A stretch of 11,190 nt of DNA from DASWJZ01 sp038211615. GTDB taxonomy: Bacteria > Pseudomonadota > Alphaproteobacteria > Rhizobiales > Afifellaceae. Location: the NCBI GenBank assembly GCA_038211615.1, contig JBBQVL010000118.1, forward strand, positions 1-11,190, read 5' to 3'. Position 1 is the stretch's first letter; each line of letters opens with the position of its first letter. Shown here one piece after another: positions 1-5,735 of the stretch. The notes under the pieces are model-generated. The model ran no database searches and was not told the origin of the DNA. It saw only the letters and a list, made by a program, of their open reading frames with translations. A program made the position numbers and the translations under genes.

Positions 1-113
1 ATGTTCACCCCCTGCTCGATCTCCTCCTTCAGCCCGTCATAGAGGTCGTCATGCATCTGGGCGACGAGGTCCTCGTCGGAAAGTGCGCCAAGATCGATGT
101 CGTCGTCGGCCAT
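1..113 (-). CDS. Corrinoid (B12)-binding protein, N-terminal fragment
   Basis: The minus strand opens with ATG at 113-111 and gives 37 complete codons before the left edge. The product starts MADDDIDLGALSDEDLVAQM and continues with a DDLYDGLKEE segment. This acidic, helical start, with LSDEDL followed by a DDLYDGL-type helix, resembles from memory the N-terminal cap of methyltransferase-cognate corrinoid proteins (MtbC/MttC-like, also related to the cobalamin module of MetH). Such proteins carry a methyl-cobamide between methyltransferases. The B12-binding DxHxxG motif would lie beyond the edge, so the family cannot be confirmed here. A GGGG run about 10 bases upstream can act as ribosome binding site. 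The location near cobS and cobT fits a B12 theme. An unrelated small helical protein remains possible. Confidence 0.6.
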   Translation of the reverse strand, partial: MADDDIDLGALSDEDLVAQMHDDLYDGLKEEIEQGVN

Positions 114-130
114 CCGGGAACCCCGTCACG

Positions 131-151
131 AAAACGCCCGCAATGCGGGCG
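131..151 (-). promoter_or_regulatory. Terminator-like hairpin in the leader of the corrinoid-protein gene
   Basis: The plus strand reads CGCCCGC AAT GCGGGCG at 135-151, a perfect 7-bp stem with a 3-base loop. It is preceded by AAAA at 131-134, so on the minus strand the stem is followed by TTTT. This has the form of a short intrinsic terminator, but it sits 18 bases upstream of the start codon and just after the predicted transcription start. It could be an attenuator, a 5' stabilising hairpin or a block to read-through. Confidence 0.45.
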
Positions 152-159
152 GCTTGTGC

Positions 160-188
160 ATTATAGGTCCTGGCGCAGCTTGCAAGCC
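160..188 (-). promoter_or_regulatory. Putative promoter of the corrinoid-protein gene with a palindrome at -35
   Basis: Read on the minus strand, 165-160 is a perfect TATAAT inside CCTATAATGC. The -35 match is poor: TTGCAA (185-180) would leave a 14-base spacer and CTTGCA a 15-base one. The same stretch forms the perfect 10-base palindrome GCTTGCAAGC at 178-187, which could be an operator. The predicted transcription start near 153 leaves a leader of about 40 bases before the ATG at 113. Confidence 0.45.
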
Positions 189-261
189 TCTCTCAGAAGC
201 GACCCACAGCCGCGCGGTCTGCGACTTTGTCCGGGCGGGTTCGGCTTTGGCGGGTTCTTTC

Positions 262-290
262 TTGACCGGACGCCGCCCCGACACTATAGG
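262..290 (+). promoter_or_regulatory. Sigma70-type promoter of rpmB
   Basis: TTGACC at 262-267 and TATAGG at 285-290 are separated by exactly 17 bases, matching the housekeeping sigma factor consensus. The extended form CTATAG is typical of alphaproteobacterial -10 boxes. Transcription would start near 297, giving a leader of about 88 bases before the rpmB ATG at 385. Confidence 0.7.
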
Positions 291-324
291 ACAGCGCTTC
301 CGGAACAGCTGGTTTGGCCGTTGT

Positions 325-349
325 TTCCGCGCCCGTGCACGGGCGGGAA
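325..349 (+). promoter_or_regulatory. Hairpin in the rpmB leader
   Basis: The core CGCCCGTGCACGGGCG at 330-345 is a perfect 16-base palindrome. TTCC (325-328) can pair with GGAA (346-349) across a single bulged G at 329, giving a 10-bp stem with a TGCA tetraloop. It lies between the predicted rpmB transcription start and the start codon, about 35 bases before the ATG. Ribosomal protein mRNAs often carry leader structures for autoregulation, but no known L28 leader is recognised here. Confidence 0.4.
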
Positions 350-384
350 CGTTCGGGCCGACCGTTTAAGATAAGGGGTTTCTC

Positions 385-696
385 ATGGCGCGCCGTTGCG
401 AATTGACGGGCAAGGCCGTGCTGGTAGGCAACAAAGTCAGCCACGCGAACAACAAGTCGAAGCGTCGTTTCCTGCCCAATCTGAAGAGCGTCTCGCTGAT
501 GAGCGACGCTCTCGGGCGGACGGTGCGGCTGCGAATCTCCACCAACGCGCTGCGCACGGTGGAGCATCGCGGCGGTTTCGACGCCTTCCTGGTGAAGGCG
601 CGCAAGGAAGAACTGTCGCCGCGCGCGCAGGTGCTGCGCAAGGACGTGCTGGCGAAGCGCGCCGAGGCCGCCGCTGCCGAAGGCGCCGCCGCCTAG
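385..696 (+). CDS. rpmB: 50S ribosomal protein L28
   Basis: The 103-residue product begins MARRCELTGKAVLVGNKVSH, the classic L28 start, in which the conserved CxLTGK and the GN.VSH..N..KRRF.PNL blocks bind 23S rRNA in the large ribosomal subunit. It is longer than the E. coli protein (78 residues) because of an Ala/Glu/Lys-rich C-terminal tail, as is usual in alphaproteobacteria. The ribosome binding site AAGGGG (373-378) is 6 bases before the ATG. The gene has its own promoter at 262-290. Its TAG stop (694-696) shares the CTAG palindrome with the stop of the convergent gene, so the two coding regions overlap tail-to-tail by 4 bases. No intrinsic terminator is visible right after it. Identification is secure. 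Confidence 0.97.
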   Translation: MARRCELTGKAVLVGNKVSHANNKSKRRFLPNLKSVSLMSDALGRTVRLRISTNALRTVEHRGGFDAFLVKARKEELSPRAQVLRKDVLAKRAEAAAAEGAAA

Positions 697-1658
697 TTCT
701 CCGCAAACCCGAATTGCAGAATCAGCGTCCGCTGCAGGACGCTGTAATTGTCGTCCGACACGAGGGTGAGGACAGTTCGCCCTGCCGCGTCCCGGCCGAT
801 CGCGAGCCCCTCCATGTTGTCGATCTGGCTGGTGACGCCGGCGTCGAGCAGGATTTCGCCGTCTAGCCGCGCGCCAGGCTTGATGGCGGAGCCGGCGATC
901 CGCCTCAGCCGAAGCCCCCATCCCAGCGCATAGCGGCGTTCGAGCAGGACGAGATCGCCGTCCGGCAGAAAGCGCGCGCTCGATATGTCGAAATCGTCGC
1001 GGCGGACGATCGCGAATGCCGCGACGCCAGCGATCCATCCGGGAATGTCCGTTTCGCCTGTCGGCGGGTGCTCGGCAATGGCGACGATTTCGCCGGCATA
1101 GAGGGAGGCGGCGGGCGCGTAGGCGACACTCTCCAGTCCCCGGTTCGAACGCAGCAGCCGGTCCGGCGCGCCTACCGCCCTCGGTGTGAAGTTCACCGGA
1201 CGTCCGGCTTCGAGATCGAAGGTGAGCATGGCGTTGGCCTGCCGCTCGCGGACGATCACTCCGCGCCCGCGGTTCGCCGGGTCGATCGCGACATCCTCGG
1301 CGTCGCTTACCCGCTTCTCCATGTCGCCATCGGGGAAGAGGCTTTCGATCTCGGTATCCGCAAGTCCCGTGAGGCGGCCGTTCTCATGCACCAGCGCCGC
1401 GCGCACGAATGTGCCGGCATCGCTGACCATGATGACGTTGTCGGCATCGAGCATGTCGATGCCGGAAAGCCCGCCGAAGTTCGGATCGCTCGAGGTGACC
1501 TGCAGCCCGCCGAGGAATTCCAGCGAGCCTTCGGCGAGATTGGTGCCGCCCAGCCCGAAGCTGTCGATTGTGCGCACCGTGAGAGAAAGCGGCGCGCCTG
1601 ACGCGCCACCGAAATCGCTGAGCATGACAAGCGCTGCGAGCAGCGCGACAGGCCTCAC
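693..1658 (-). CDS. Exported esterase-like phytase-family protein
   Basis: The 321-residue product has an N-terminal hydrophobic stretch (residues 3-13) and small residues around 19-22, reading as a signal peptide for export to the periplasm. The mature part shows beta-propeller-like blocks of the esterase-like phytase family (Pfam esterase-like activity of phytase): GGLSGID near 62, NRGLESVAY at 172-180, NMEGLAIG at 281 and the C-terminal DDNYSVLQRTL at 302-312. Substrate and activity in bacteria are not established. The chosen start is GTG at 1658-1656, which overlaps the cobT TGA as GTGA and so suggests translational coupling. The first in-frame ATG (codon 12) would destroy the signal peptide. 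It is the last gene of the cobS-cobT operon. Why an exported phosphoesterase-like protein belongs there is unknown. Confidence 0.85.
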   Translation of the reverse strand: MRPVALLAALVMLSDFGGASGAPLSLTVRTIDSFGLGGTNLAEGSLEFLGGLQVTSSDPNFGGLSGIDMLDADNVIMVSDAGTFVRAALVHENGRLTGLADTEIESLFPDGDMEKRVSDAEDVAIDPANRGRGVIVRERQANAMLTFDLEAGRPVNFTPRAVGAPDRLLRSNRGLESVAYAPAASLYAGEIVAIAEHPPTGETDIPGWIAGVAAFAIVRRDDFDISSARFLPDGDLVLLERRYALGWGLRLRRIAGSAIKPGARLDGEILLDAGVTSQIDNMEGLAIGRDAAGRTVLTLVSDDNYSVLQRTLILQFGFAEN

Positions 1659-3529
1659 GCGGCGCGCCGCCGTCTCTGCGGCCTGCGCTCGGGAGCCGGC
1701 GCCTTCTCGTCGAAGAGCTCGGCAAGCTTCTCCATCATCACGCCGGCGAGCTCCTCGGCGTCGACGATCGTCACCGCCCGCTCATAGTAGCGCGTGACGT
1801 CATGACCGATGCCGATGGCGATCAGCTCCACCGGCGAGCGCTGCTCGATCTGCTCGATGACGAAGCGGAGATGCCGCTCCAGGTAGTTGCCGCTGTTCAC
1901 CGACAGCGTGGCGTCGTCCACCGGCGCACCGTCGGAAATGACCATCAGGATGCGCCGCTGCTCCGGCCGCGCCAGCAGCCGCTTGTGCGCCCAGTCCAGC
2001 GCCTCGCCGTCGATGTTCTCCTTCAGCAGCCCCTCGCGCATCATCAGCGCGAGGTTTCTGCGCACGCGGCGCCAGGGGGAGTCGGCGGACTTGTAGATGA
2101 TATGGCGGAGGTCGTTCAGCCGGCCCGGGTGAGGGGGTTTTCCGGCCCGGAGCCATTCCTCGCGCGACTGCCCGCCTTTCCAGGCGCGCGTGGTGAAGCC
2201 CAGGATCTCGACCTTGACGCCACAGCGTTCGAGCGTCCGCGCCAGGATGTCGGCGCAGGTCGCGGCGACCGTGATCGGCCGGCCGCGCATGGAGCCGGAA
2301 TTGTCGAGGAGCAGCGTCACGATCGTATCGCGGAACGCCGTCTCCCGCTCCTGCTTGAAGGAGAGCGGGGCGAAGGGGTCGGTCACGACGCGCGACAGGC
2401 GCGCGGGGTCGAGCATGCCCTCTTCGAGGTCGAAGTCCCAGGCGCGGTTCTGCTGCGCGAGCAGCCGTCGCTGCAGGCGGTTGGCGAGCCGGGCGACCGC
2501 GCCGTGCAGGCTGGAAAGCTGCTTGTCGAGGAAGGCGCGCAGCCGGTCGAGCTCCTCCGGCGGGCAGAGATCCTCGGCATGCACGATCTCGTCGTGCTTG
2601 GTGGAGAAGACCTTGTAGTCGATCTGCGGCTCGTTTCTGCCGGAGAAATCCGGACGCCGCGCTTCGCCGGACGGCTCCTTGTCGGCGGCGCTGTCGTCCT
2701 GCGAGAATTCGTCGGTCGTGGCGTCGGCGTCGTCGGACTCGCCGTTCTCTTCTTCCTCGCCGGTCGATTCCGTCTCCTGGTCGGCGGCCTCCTGCTGCTC
2801 GCTCTCCGACTCGCCCTTTGCCGCATCGCTCTGCTCGGGAGCGGCCTCGGCGTCGTCGGCGCTCTCCTCGTCATCGTCGGTCTGCGGTCCAAGCTCCTCG
2901 CCCATGTCGAGTGAGGTGAGGAGGTCGCGCACCGCCTCGGCGAAGGCGTGCTGGTCTTCCGCCATCGTGCCGAGCCGGTCGAGCTCGCGCCCGGCCTTCG
3001 TCTCGATCGCCTCGCGCCACAGCTCCACCACCTTGCGCGCGGCCTTCGGCGGCGGCGCACCGGTCAGCCGTTCGCGCACGATCAGGGAAATGGCGTCTTC
3101 CATCGGCGCCTCGGACTGCTCGGTGATCTCGTCGAGATTGGCGCGGTGGTAGCGGTCCTGCAGCATGGCGTTCAGATTGGCCTTGATGCCGTACATCCGC
3201 ATCGAGCCGAGCGCCTCGCAGCGCGCCTGCTCGACGGAATCGAAGATGGCGCGCGCCTGCCGTCCCTCGGGCGAGAAGCGCCGGTGCACCTTGCCGTCGT
3301 GGCAGGCAATGCGGAGCGCCATGGCGTCGCCGAGGCCGCGCGTGATCGCCACGTCCTGCGGCGTCAGCCGTCGCGGCGGCTCGGGCAGCCGCACCTTCTG
3401 CGCCGTCAGCAATGGCCGGTCGGCCGCGAAGGTCACGTCGACGTCGCGCTTGCCCGCGACCGCGCGCACGCAGCCGGCAACCGCCCGCTTGAACGGCTCC
3501 GTCGGGGCCTCGCGCTTCTTGGTGCTCAT
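1655..3529 (-). CDS. cobT: Aerobic cobaltochelatase subunit CobT
   Basis: CobT forms with CobS a chaperone-like ATPase complex that, together with CobN, inserts Co2+ into hydrogenobyrinic acid a,c-diamide in the aerobic (late-insertion) B12 pathway in the cytoplasm. The 624-residue product has an N-terminal helical domain, a strongly acidic Asp/Glu/Ser-rich linker (about 216-283), and a C-terminal von Willebrand A-type domain. Its MIDAS motif DNSGSM is at 409-414, and a further ISDGAP metal-site loop is at 531-536. The tail ends in a basic patch RRPQRRRRAA. Length and layout match the family. A GAAGG ribosome binding site lies 7 bases before the ATG. cobS ends 22 bases upstream and the next gene overlaps the stop by 4 bases, so all are co-transcribed. 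The name overlaps with the unrelated CobT phosphoribosyltransferase; this is the chelatase protein. Confidence 0.96.
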   Translation of the reverse strand: MSTKKREAPTEPFKRAVAGCVRAVAGKRDVDVTFAADRPLLTAQKVRLPEPPRRLTPQDVAITRGLGDAMALRIACHDGKVHRRFSPEGRQARAIFDSVEQARCEALGSMRMYGIKANLNAMLQDRYHRANLDEITEQSEAPMEDAISLIVRERLTGAPPPKAARKVVELWREAIETKAGRELDRLGTMAEDQHAFAEAVRDLLTSLDMGEELGPQTDDDEESADDAEAAPEQSDAAKGESESEQQEAADQETESTGEEEENGESDDADATTDEFSQDDSAADKEPSGEARRPDFSGRNEPQIDYKVFSTKHDEIVHAEDLCPPEELDRLRAFLDKQLSSLHGAVARLANRLQRRLLAQQNRAWDFDLEEGMLDPARLSRVVTDPFAPLSFKQERETAFRDTIVTLLLDNSGSMRGRPITVAATCADILARTLERCGVKVEILGFTTRAWKGGQSREEWLRAGKPPHPGRLNDLRHIIYKSADSPWRRVRRNLALMMREGLLKENIDGEALDWAHKRLLARPEQRRILMVISDGAPVDDATLSVNSGNYLERHLRFVIEQIEQRSPVELIAIGIGHDVTRYYERAVTIVDAEELAGVMMEKLAELFDEKAPAPERRPQRRRRAA

Positions 3530-3551
3530 GCTCGAGCCTTCGTCAGGGCAG

Positions 3552-4538
3552 CTAGCTCATCACCACGTTGGCGGAGGTTTCCGGCAACTCTTGCCCGAGC
3601 GCGCGCTGATAGAACTCAGCCACCAGCGGGCGCTCCAGCTCGTCGCACTTGTTCAGGAACGTGACGCGGAAGGCGAAGCCGAGGTCGCCGAAGATATCGG
3701 CGTTCTCGCCCCAGGTGATGACCGTCCTCGGGCTCATGACCGTCGAGATGTCGCCGTTCATGAAGGCGTTCCGCGTGAGATCGGCGACGCGCACCATGCG
3801 GCTCGCCTGCTCGCGGCCCTTGGTCGTGCGCAGCCCGTGCACCTTGGCGAGCACGATGTCGACCTCGGCGTCGTGCGGCAGATAGTTGAGCGTGGTCACG
3901 ATCGACCAGCGGTCCATCTGCGCCTGGTTGATCTGCTGCGTGCCGTGATAGAGCCCGGAGGTGTCGCCGAGGCCGATCGTGTTGGCGGTCGCGAACAGGC
4001 GAAACGCCGGGTGCGGCTTGATCACGCGGCTCTGGTCGAGGAGCGTCAGGCGGCCGGACGATTCCAGCACGCGCTGGATCACGAACATCACGTCCGGCCG
4101 GCCGGCGTCATATTCGTCGAAGCAGAGCGCCACGTTGTGCTGGTAGGCCCAGGGGAGGATGCCGTCGCGGAACTCGGTCACCTGGTGGCCGTCCTTGATG
4201 ACGATGGCGTCCTTGCCGACGAGGTCGATGCGGCTGATATGGCTGTCGAGGTTGACGCGCACGCACGGCCAGTTGAGGCGCGCCGCGACCTGCTCGATAT
4301 GCGTGGATTTTCCGGTGCCGTGATAGCCCGTCACGATGACGCGGCGGTTCCTGGAGAAACCGGCGAGGATGGCGAGCGTCGTCTCGCGGTCGAAGAGGTA
4401 GTCCTCGTCGACATCGGGCACGTGCTCGTTCGTTTCCGAAAAAGCCGGCACTTCCATGTCGGAGTCGATCCCGAAGAGCTGACGGGCCGAGACCGTCAAG
4501 TCGGGAGTCGCGAGCAATTGTTCGGCGGTCGCAGTCAT
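3552..4538 (-). CDS. cobS: Aerobic cobaltochelatase subunit CobS (AAA+ ATPase)
   Basis: CobS is the AAA+ motor of cobaltochelatase, assembling with CobT and powering CobN during cobalt insertion into the corrin ring. The 328-residue protein shows Walker A GYHGTGKST (71-79), Walker B VALCFDEYDAG with D141/E142, a sensor-1 asparagine in LFATANT (N186) and the arginine-rich WSIVTTLNYLPHD region typical of CobS. I chose the ATG at 4538 because AAGGA lies 9 bases upstream and the resulting start (MTATAEQLL, then TVSARQLFGID) matches the family. An in-frame ATG at 4583 would add 15 residues without a comparable site. It sits 54 bases after the J-domain gene and 22 bases before cobT. No cobN is present in the window. 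Confidence 0.96.
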   Translation of the reverse strand: MTATAEQLLATPDLTVSARQLFGIDSDMEVPAFSETNEHVPDVDEDYLFDRETTLAILAGFSRNRRVIVTGYHGTGKSTHIEQVAARLNWPCVRVNLDSHISRIDLVGKDAIVIKDGHQVTEFRDGILPWAYQHNVALCFDEYDAGRPDVMFVIQRVLESSGRLTLLDQSRVIKPHPAFRLFATANTIGLGDTSGLYHGTQQINQAQMDRWSIVTTLNYLPHDAEVDIVLAKVHGLRTTKGREQASRMVRVADLTRNAFMNGDISTVMSPRTVITWGENADIFGDLGFAFRVTFLNKCDELERPLVAEFYQRALGQELPETSANVVMS

Positions 4539-4592
4539 AACGGAAGATCCTTCGGGGACGGGCATCCGGCGGTCGAAGCCCACCGGACGGGA

Positions 4593-5210
4593 TTAGCAGA
4601 AACCGACGCTCTTGAGATAGCTGTAGGCCTGGATGATCTCTCGCAGCCGATCTTCAAGTGAGCGGTCCCCGCCATTGGCATCGGGGTGGTGGCGTTTGAC
4701 CAGGAGCTTGTAGCGCGCCTTGATCTCGGCCGCATTCGCCGATTGATCGAGGCCAAGCGCGCTCAGCGAACGCGCCTCCATGTTGTGCACCTTGCGCCGC
4801 TCGGGCTCGGCGCCCTTGGTCTGGAAGCCTTCGCCGAAGAGCCGGAAGGGATCCTGGGCGCGGCCCGCCCAACGGAAGCCGGAGGACCGTGCCTGCTTCA
4901 CCGGCCCGTCGCTCTTGGCGTTCACTCCGGTTTGCCAGGTCGGCCGGTGGCCGAAGCTCGCGTCGCGCTGGAAGGCCTGGATCGCGGCGTCGTTCATGCC
5001 GGAGAAGTAGTTGTAGGATTTGTTGTATTGCTTGACGTGGTCCACGCAGAACCAGAAATATTCGCCTTCCTGGGCGCGGCCCTTCGGCGCCTTGTGCGTG
5101 CCGGCGGCCTCGCAGCCCGCCATCTGGCAGGCGCGCTGCGCCGGCTCCGGCTTCTTCGCCTCGCCAGCGTCGATCCGGATTTTGTTGAAATAGGCCGAGT
5201 CGAGCTTCAT
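4593..5210 (-). CDS. J-domain (DnaJ-like) protein with N-terminal zinc-type motif
   Basis: The 205-residue product ends in a compact J domain (about 148-203) with the diagnostic HPD at 175-177 inside KRHHPDANGG. J domains stimulate the ATPase of Hsp70 (DnaK), so this is a co-chaperone rather than full DnaJ: the Gly/Phe and four-repeat zinc regions are absent. Upstream is a possible metal site with C28, C33, C55 and H58, followed by an aromatic NKSYNYFSGM segment. The start at 5210 gives MKLDSAYFNKIRI, which I recall as the usual start of this family in Hyphomicrobiales. In-frame ATGs at 5231 (with GAGGG 7 bases upstream) and 5291 are alternatives. It is first in the operon with cobS and cobT, suggesting a folding role for the chelatase or other metal enzymes. 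That role is inference. Confidence 0.9.
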   Translation of the reverse strand: MKLDSAYFNKIRIDAGEAKKPEPAQRACQMAGCEAAGTHKAPKGRAQEGEYFWFCVDHVKQYNKSYNYFSGMNDAAIQAFQRDASFGHRPTWQTGVNAKSDGPVKQARSSGFRWAGRAQDPFRLFGEGFQTKGAEPERRKVHNMEARSLSALGLDQSANAAEIKARYKLLVKRHHPDANGGDRSLEDRLREIIQAYSYLKSVGFC

Positions 5211-5216
5211 TGGCTC

Positions 5217-5245
5217 ACTATGCCTTCCCATGGCGGCGCCCTCAA
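5217..5245 (-). promoter_or_regulatory. Possible promoter of the J-domain/cobS/cobT operon
   Basis: On the minus strand TTGAGG (5245-5240) and CATAGT (5222-5217) are spaced by 17 bases, each matching four of six consensus positions. Transcription would begin near 5210-5211, at the preferred ATG, implying a leaderless or nearly leaderless mRNA. The match is modest and other promoters inside bolA are possible. Confidence 0.3.
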
Positions 5246-5280
5246 GGCGCGTCAGTGTCTCTGAAGAGGATTGCGGCATC

Positions 5281-5559
5281 GTGTCGGTCAAGGGCCAGAT
5301 TGAAGAAAAGCTTTCTCGGGCGCTCCAGCCGGAAAGCCTGAATGTTGTCGACGAGTCCCACCTTCACGCGGGTCACGCCGGCTCCCGCCCGGGCGGCGAG
5401 ACGCATTTCAGGGTCACCGTGGTGGCGAAATCCTTTGCCGGCAAGAGCCGGGTCGAGCGCCACCGGATGGTGAACAACGTGCTGGCGGAGGAACTCGCCG
5501 GACCGGTCCACGCCCTCGCTCTCCATCCTCAGGCGCCAGGGGAGGAAGATCGGAACTGA
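5281..5559 (+). CDS. bolA: BolA family protein
   Basis: The 92-residue product has the BolA fold signature: a helix with QIEEKLSRAL, then VVDESHLHAGH (22-32), GGETHFRVTVV (38-48), the RVERHRMVNNVLAEEL helix (57-72) and VHALAL at 76-81 carrying a conserved histidine. BolA proteins bind monothiol glutaredoxins and [2Fe-2S] clusters and act in iron and redox regulation; some bind DNA. The start is placed at GTG 5281, since GAAGAGGA (5263-5270) lies 10 bases upstream and the remaining length fits the family. An ATG at 5230 would add 17 residues with no family resemblance and would overlap the divergent promoter region. It diverges from the J-domain gene, which I recall as a common pairing in this order. 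The small hairpin after the stop (5559-5574) is too weak to call a terminator. Confidence 0.93.
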   Translation: MSVKGQIEEKLSRALQPESLNVVDESHLHAGHAGSRPGGETHFRVTVVAKSFAGKSRVERHRMVNNVLAEELAGPVHALALHPQAPGEEDRN

Positions 5560-5613
5560 GCCTTATTTGAGGCTTCGCGGCCGGTTCGGCAAGGGGAGCG
5601 CCGACCATGGCGG

Positions 5614-5642
5614 TTGACAAGCCTGATGGCCGCCGCTTGCAT
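5614..5642 (+). promoter_or_regulatory. Possible promoter of the FkbM-type methyltransferase gene
   Basis: A perfect TTGACA -35 (5614-5619) is followed after 17 bases by TTGCAT (5637-5642), a poor -10 with three of six matches. Transcription from about 5649 would support the start codon at 5736, but would exclude translation from the alternative ATG at 5607. Confidence 0.28.
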
Positions 5643-5735
5643 TCCAATGCTCGGGGCTGTCTGACCGGTGTCGCGATCCTTCGACAAGGGGATCGACGCG
5701 TCCGGCTTCCGGCGACGCGCGTTTGGGTGGCGAAA

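Noticed and set aside
193..1038. Minus-strand frame across the rpmB region
   Set aside because: It runs antisense through rpmB and overlaps the esterase-like gene in another frame; composition is Arg/Ala-rich with no family resemblance.
2680..2880. Low-complexity tract in cobT as a possible repeat element
   Set aside because: It encodes the acidic Asp/Glu/Ser linker known in the CobT family, not a DNA repeat.
1802..2914. Long plus-strand open frame (370 codons) opposite cobT
   Set aside because: It is the antisense of a secure cobT gene. GC-rich codon use leaves few stops on the opposite strand, and the translation shows no domain, only repetitive low-complexity sequence.
3165..4661. Long plus-strand open frame (498 codons) opposite cobS and the start of cobT
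   Set aside because: It crosses two real genes in antisense and is rich in Arg/His/Asp/Val combinations typical of mirrored GC-rich frames, with no recognisable motif.
5230..5280. Upstream ATG start for bolA
   Set aside because: The 17 extra residues do not resemble BolA, and GTG 5281 has a GAAGAGGA ribosome binding site at 10 bases.
5559..5574. AGCCT-TATTTG-AGGCT hairpin after bolA
   Set aside because: Only 5 bp, overlapping the stop codon and not followed by a T-run, so not a supported terminator.
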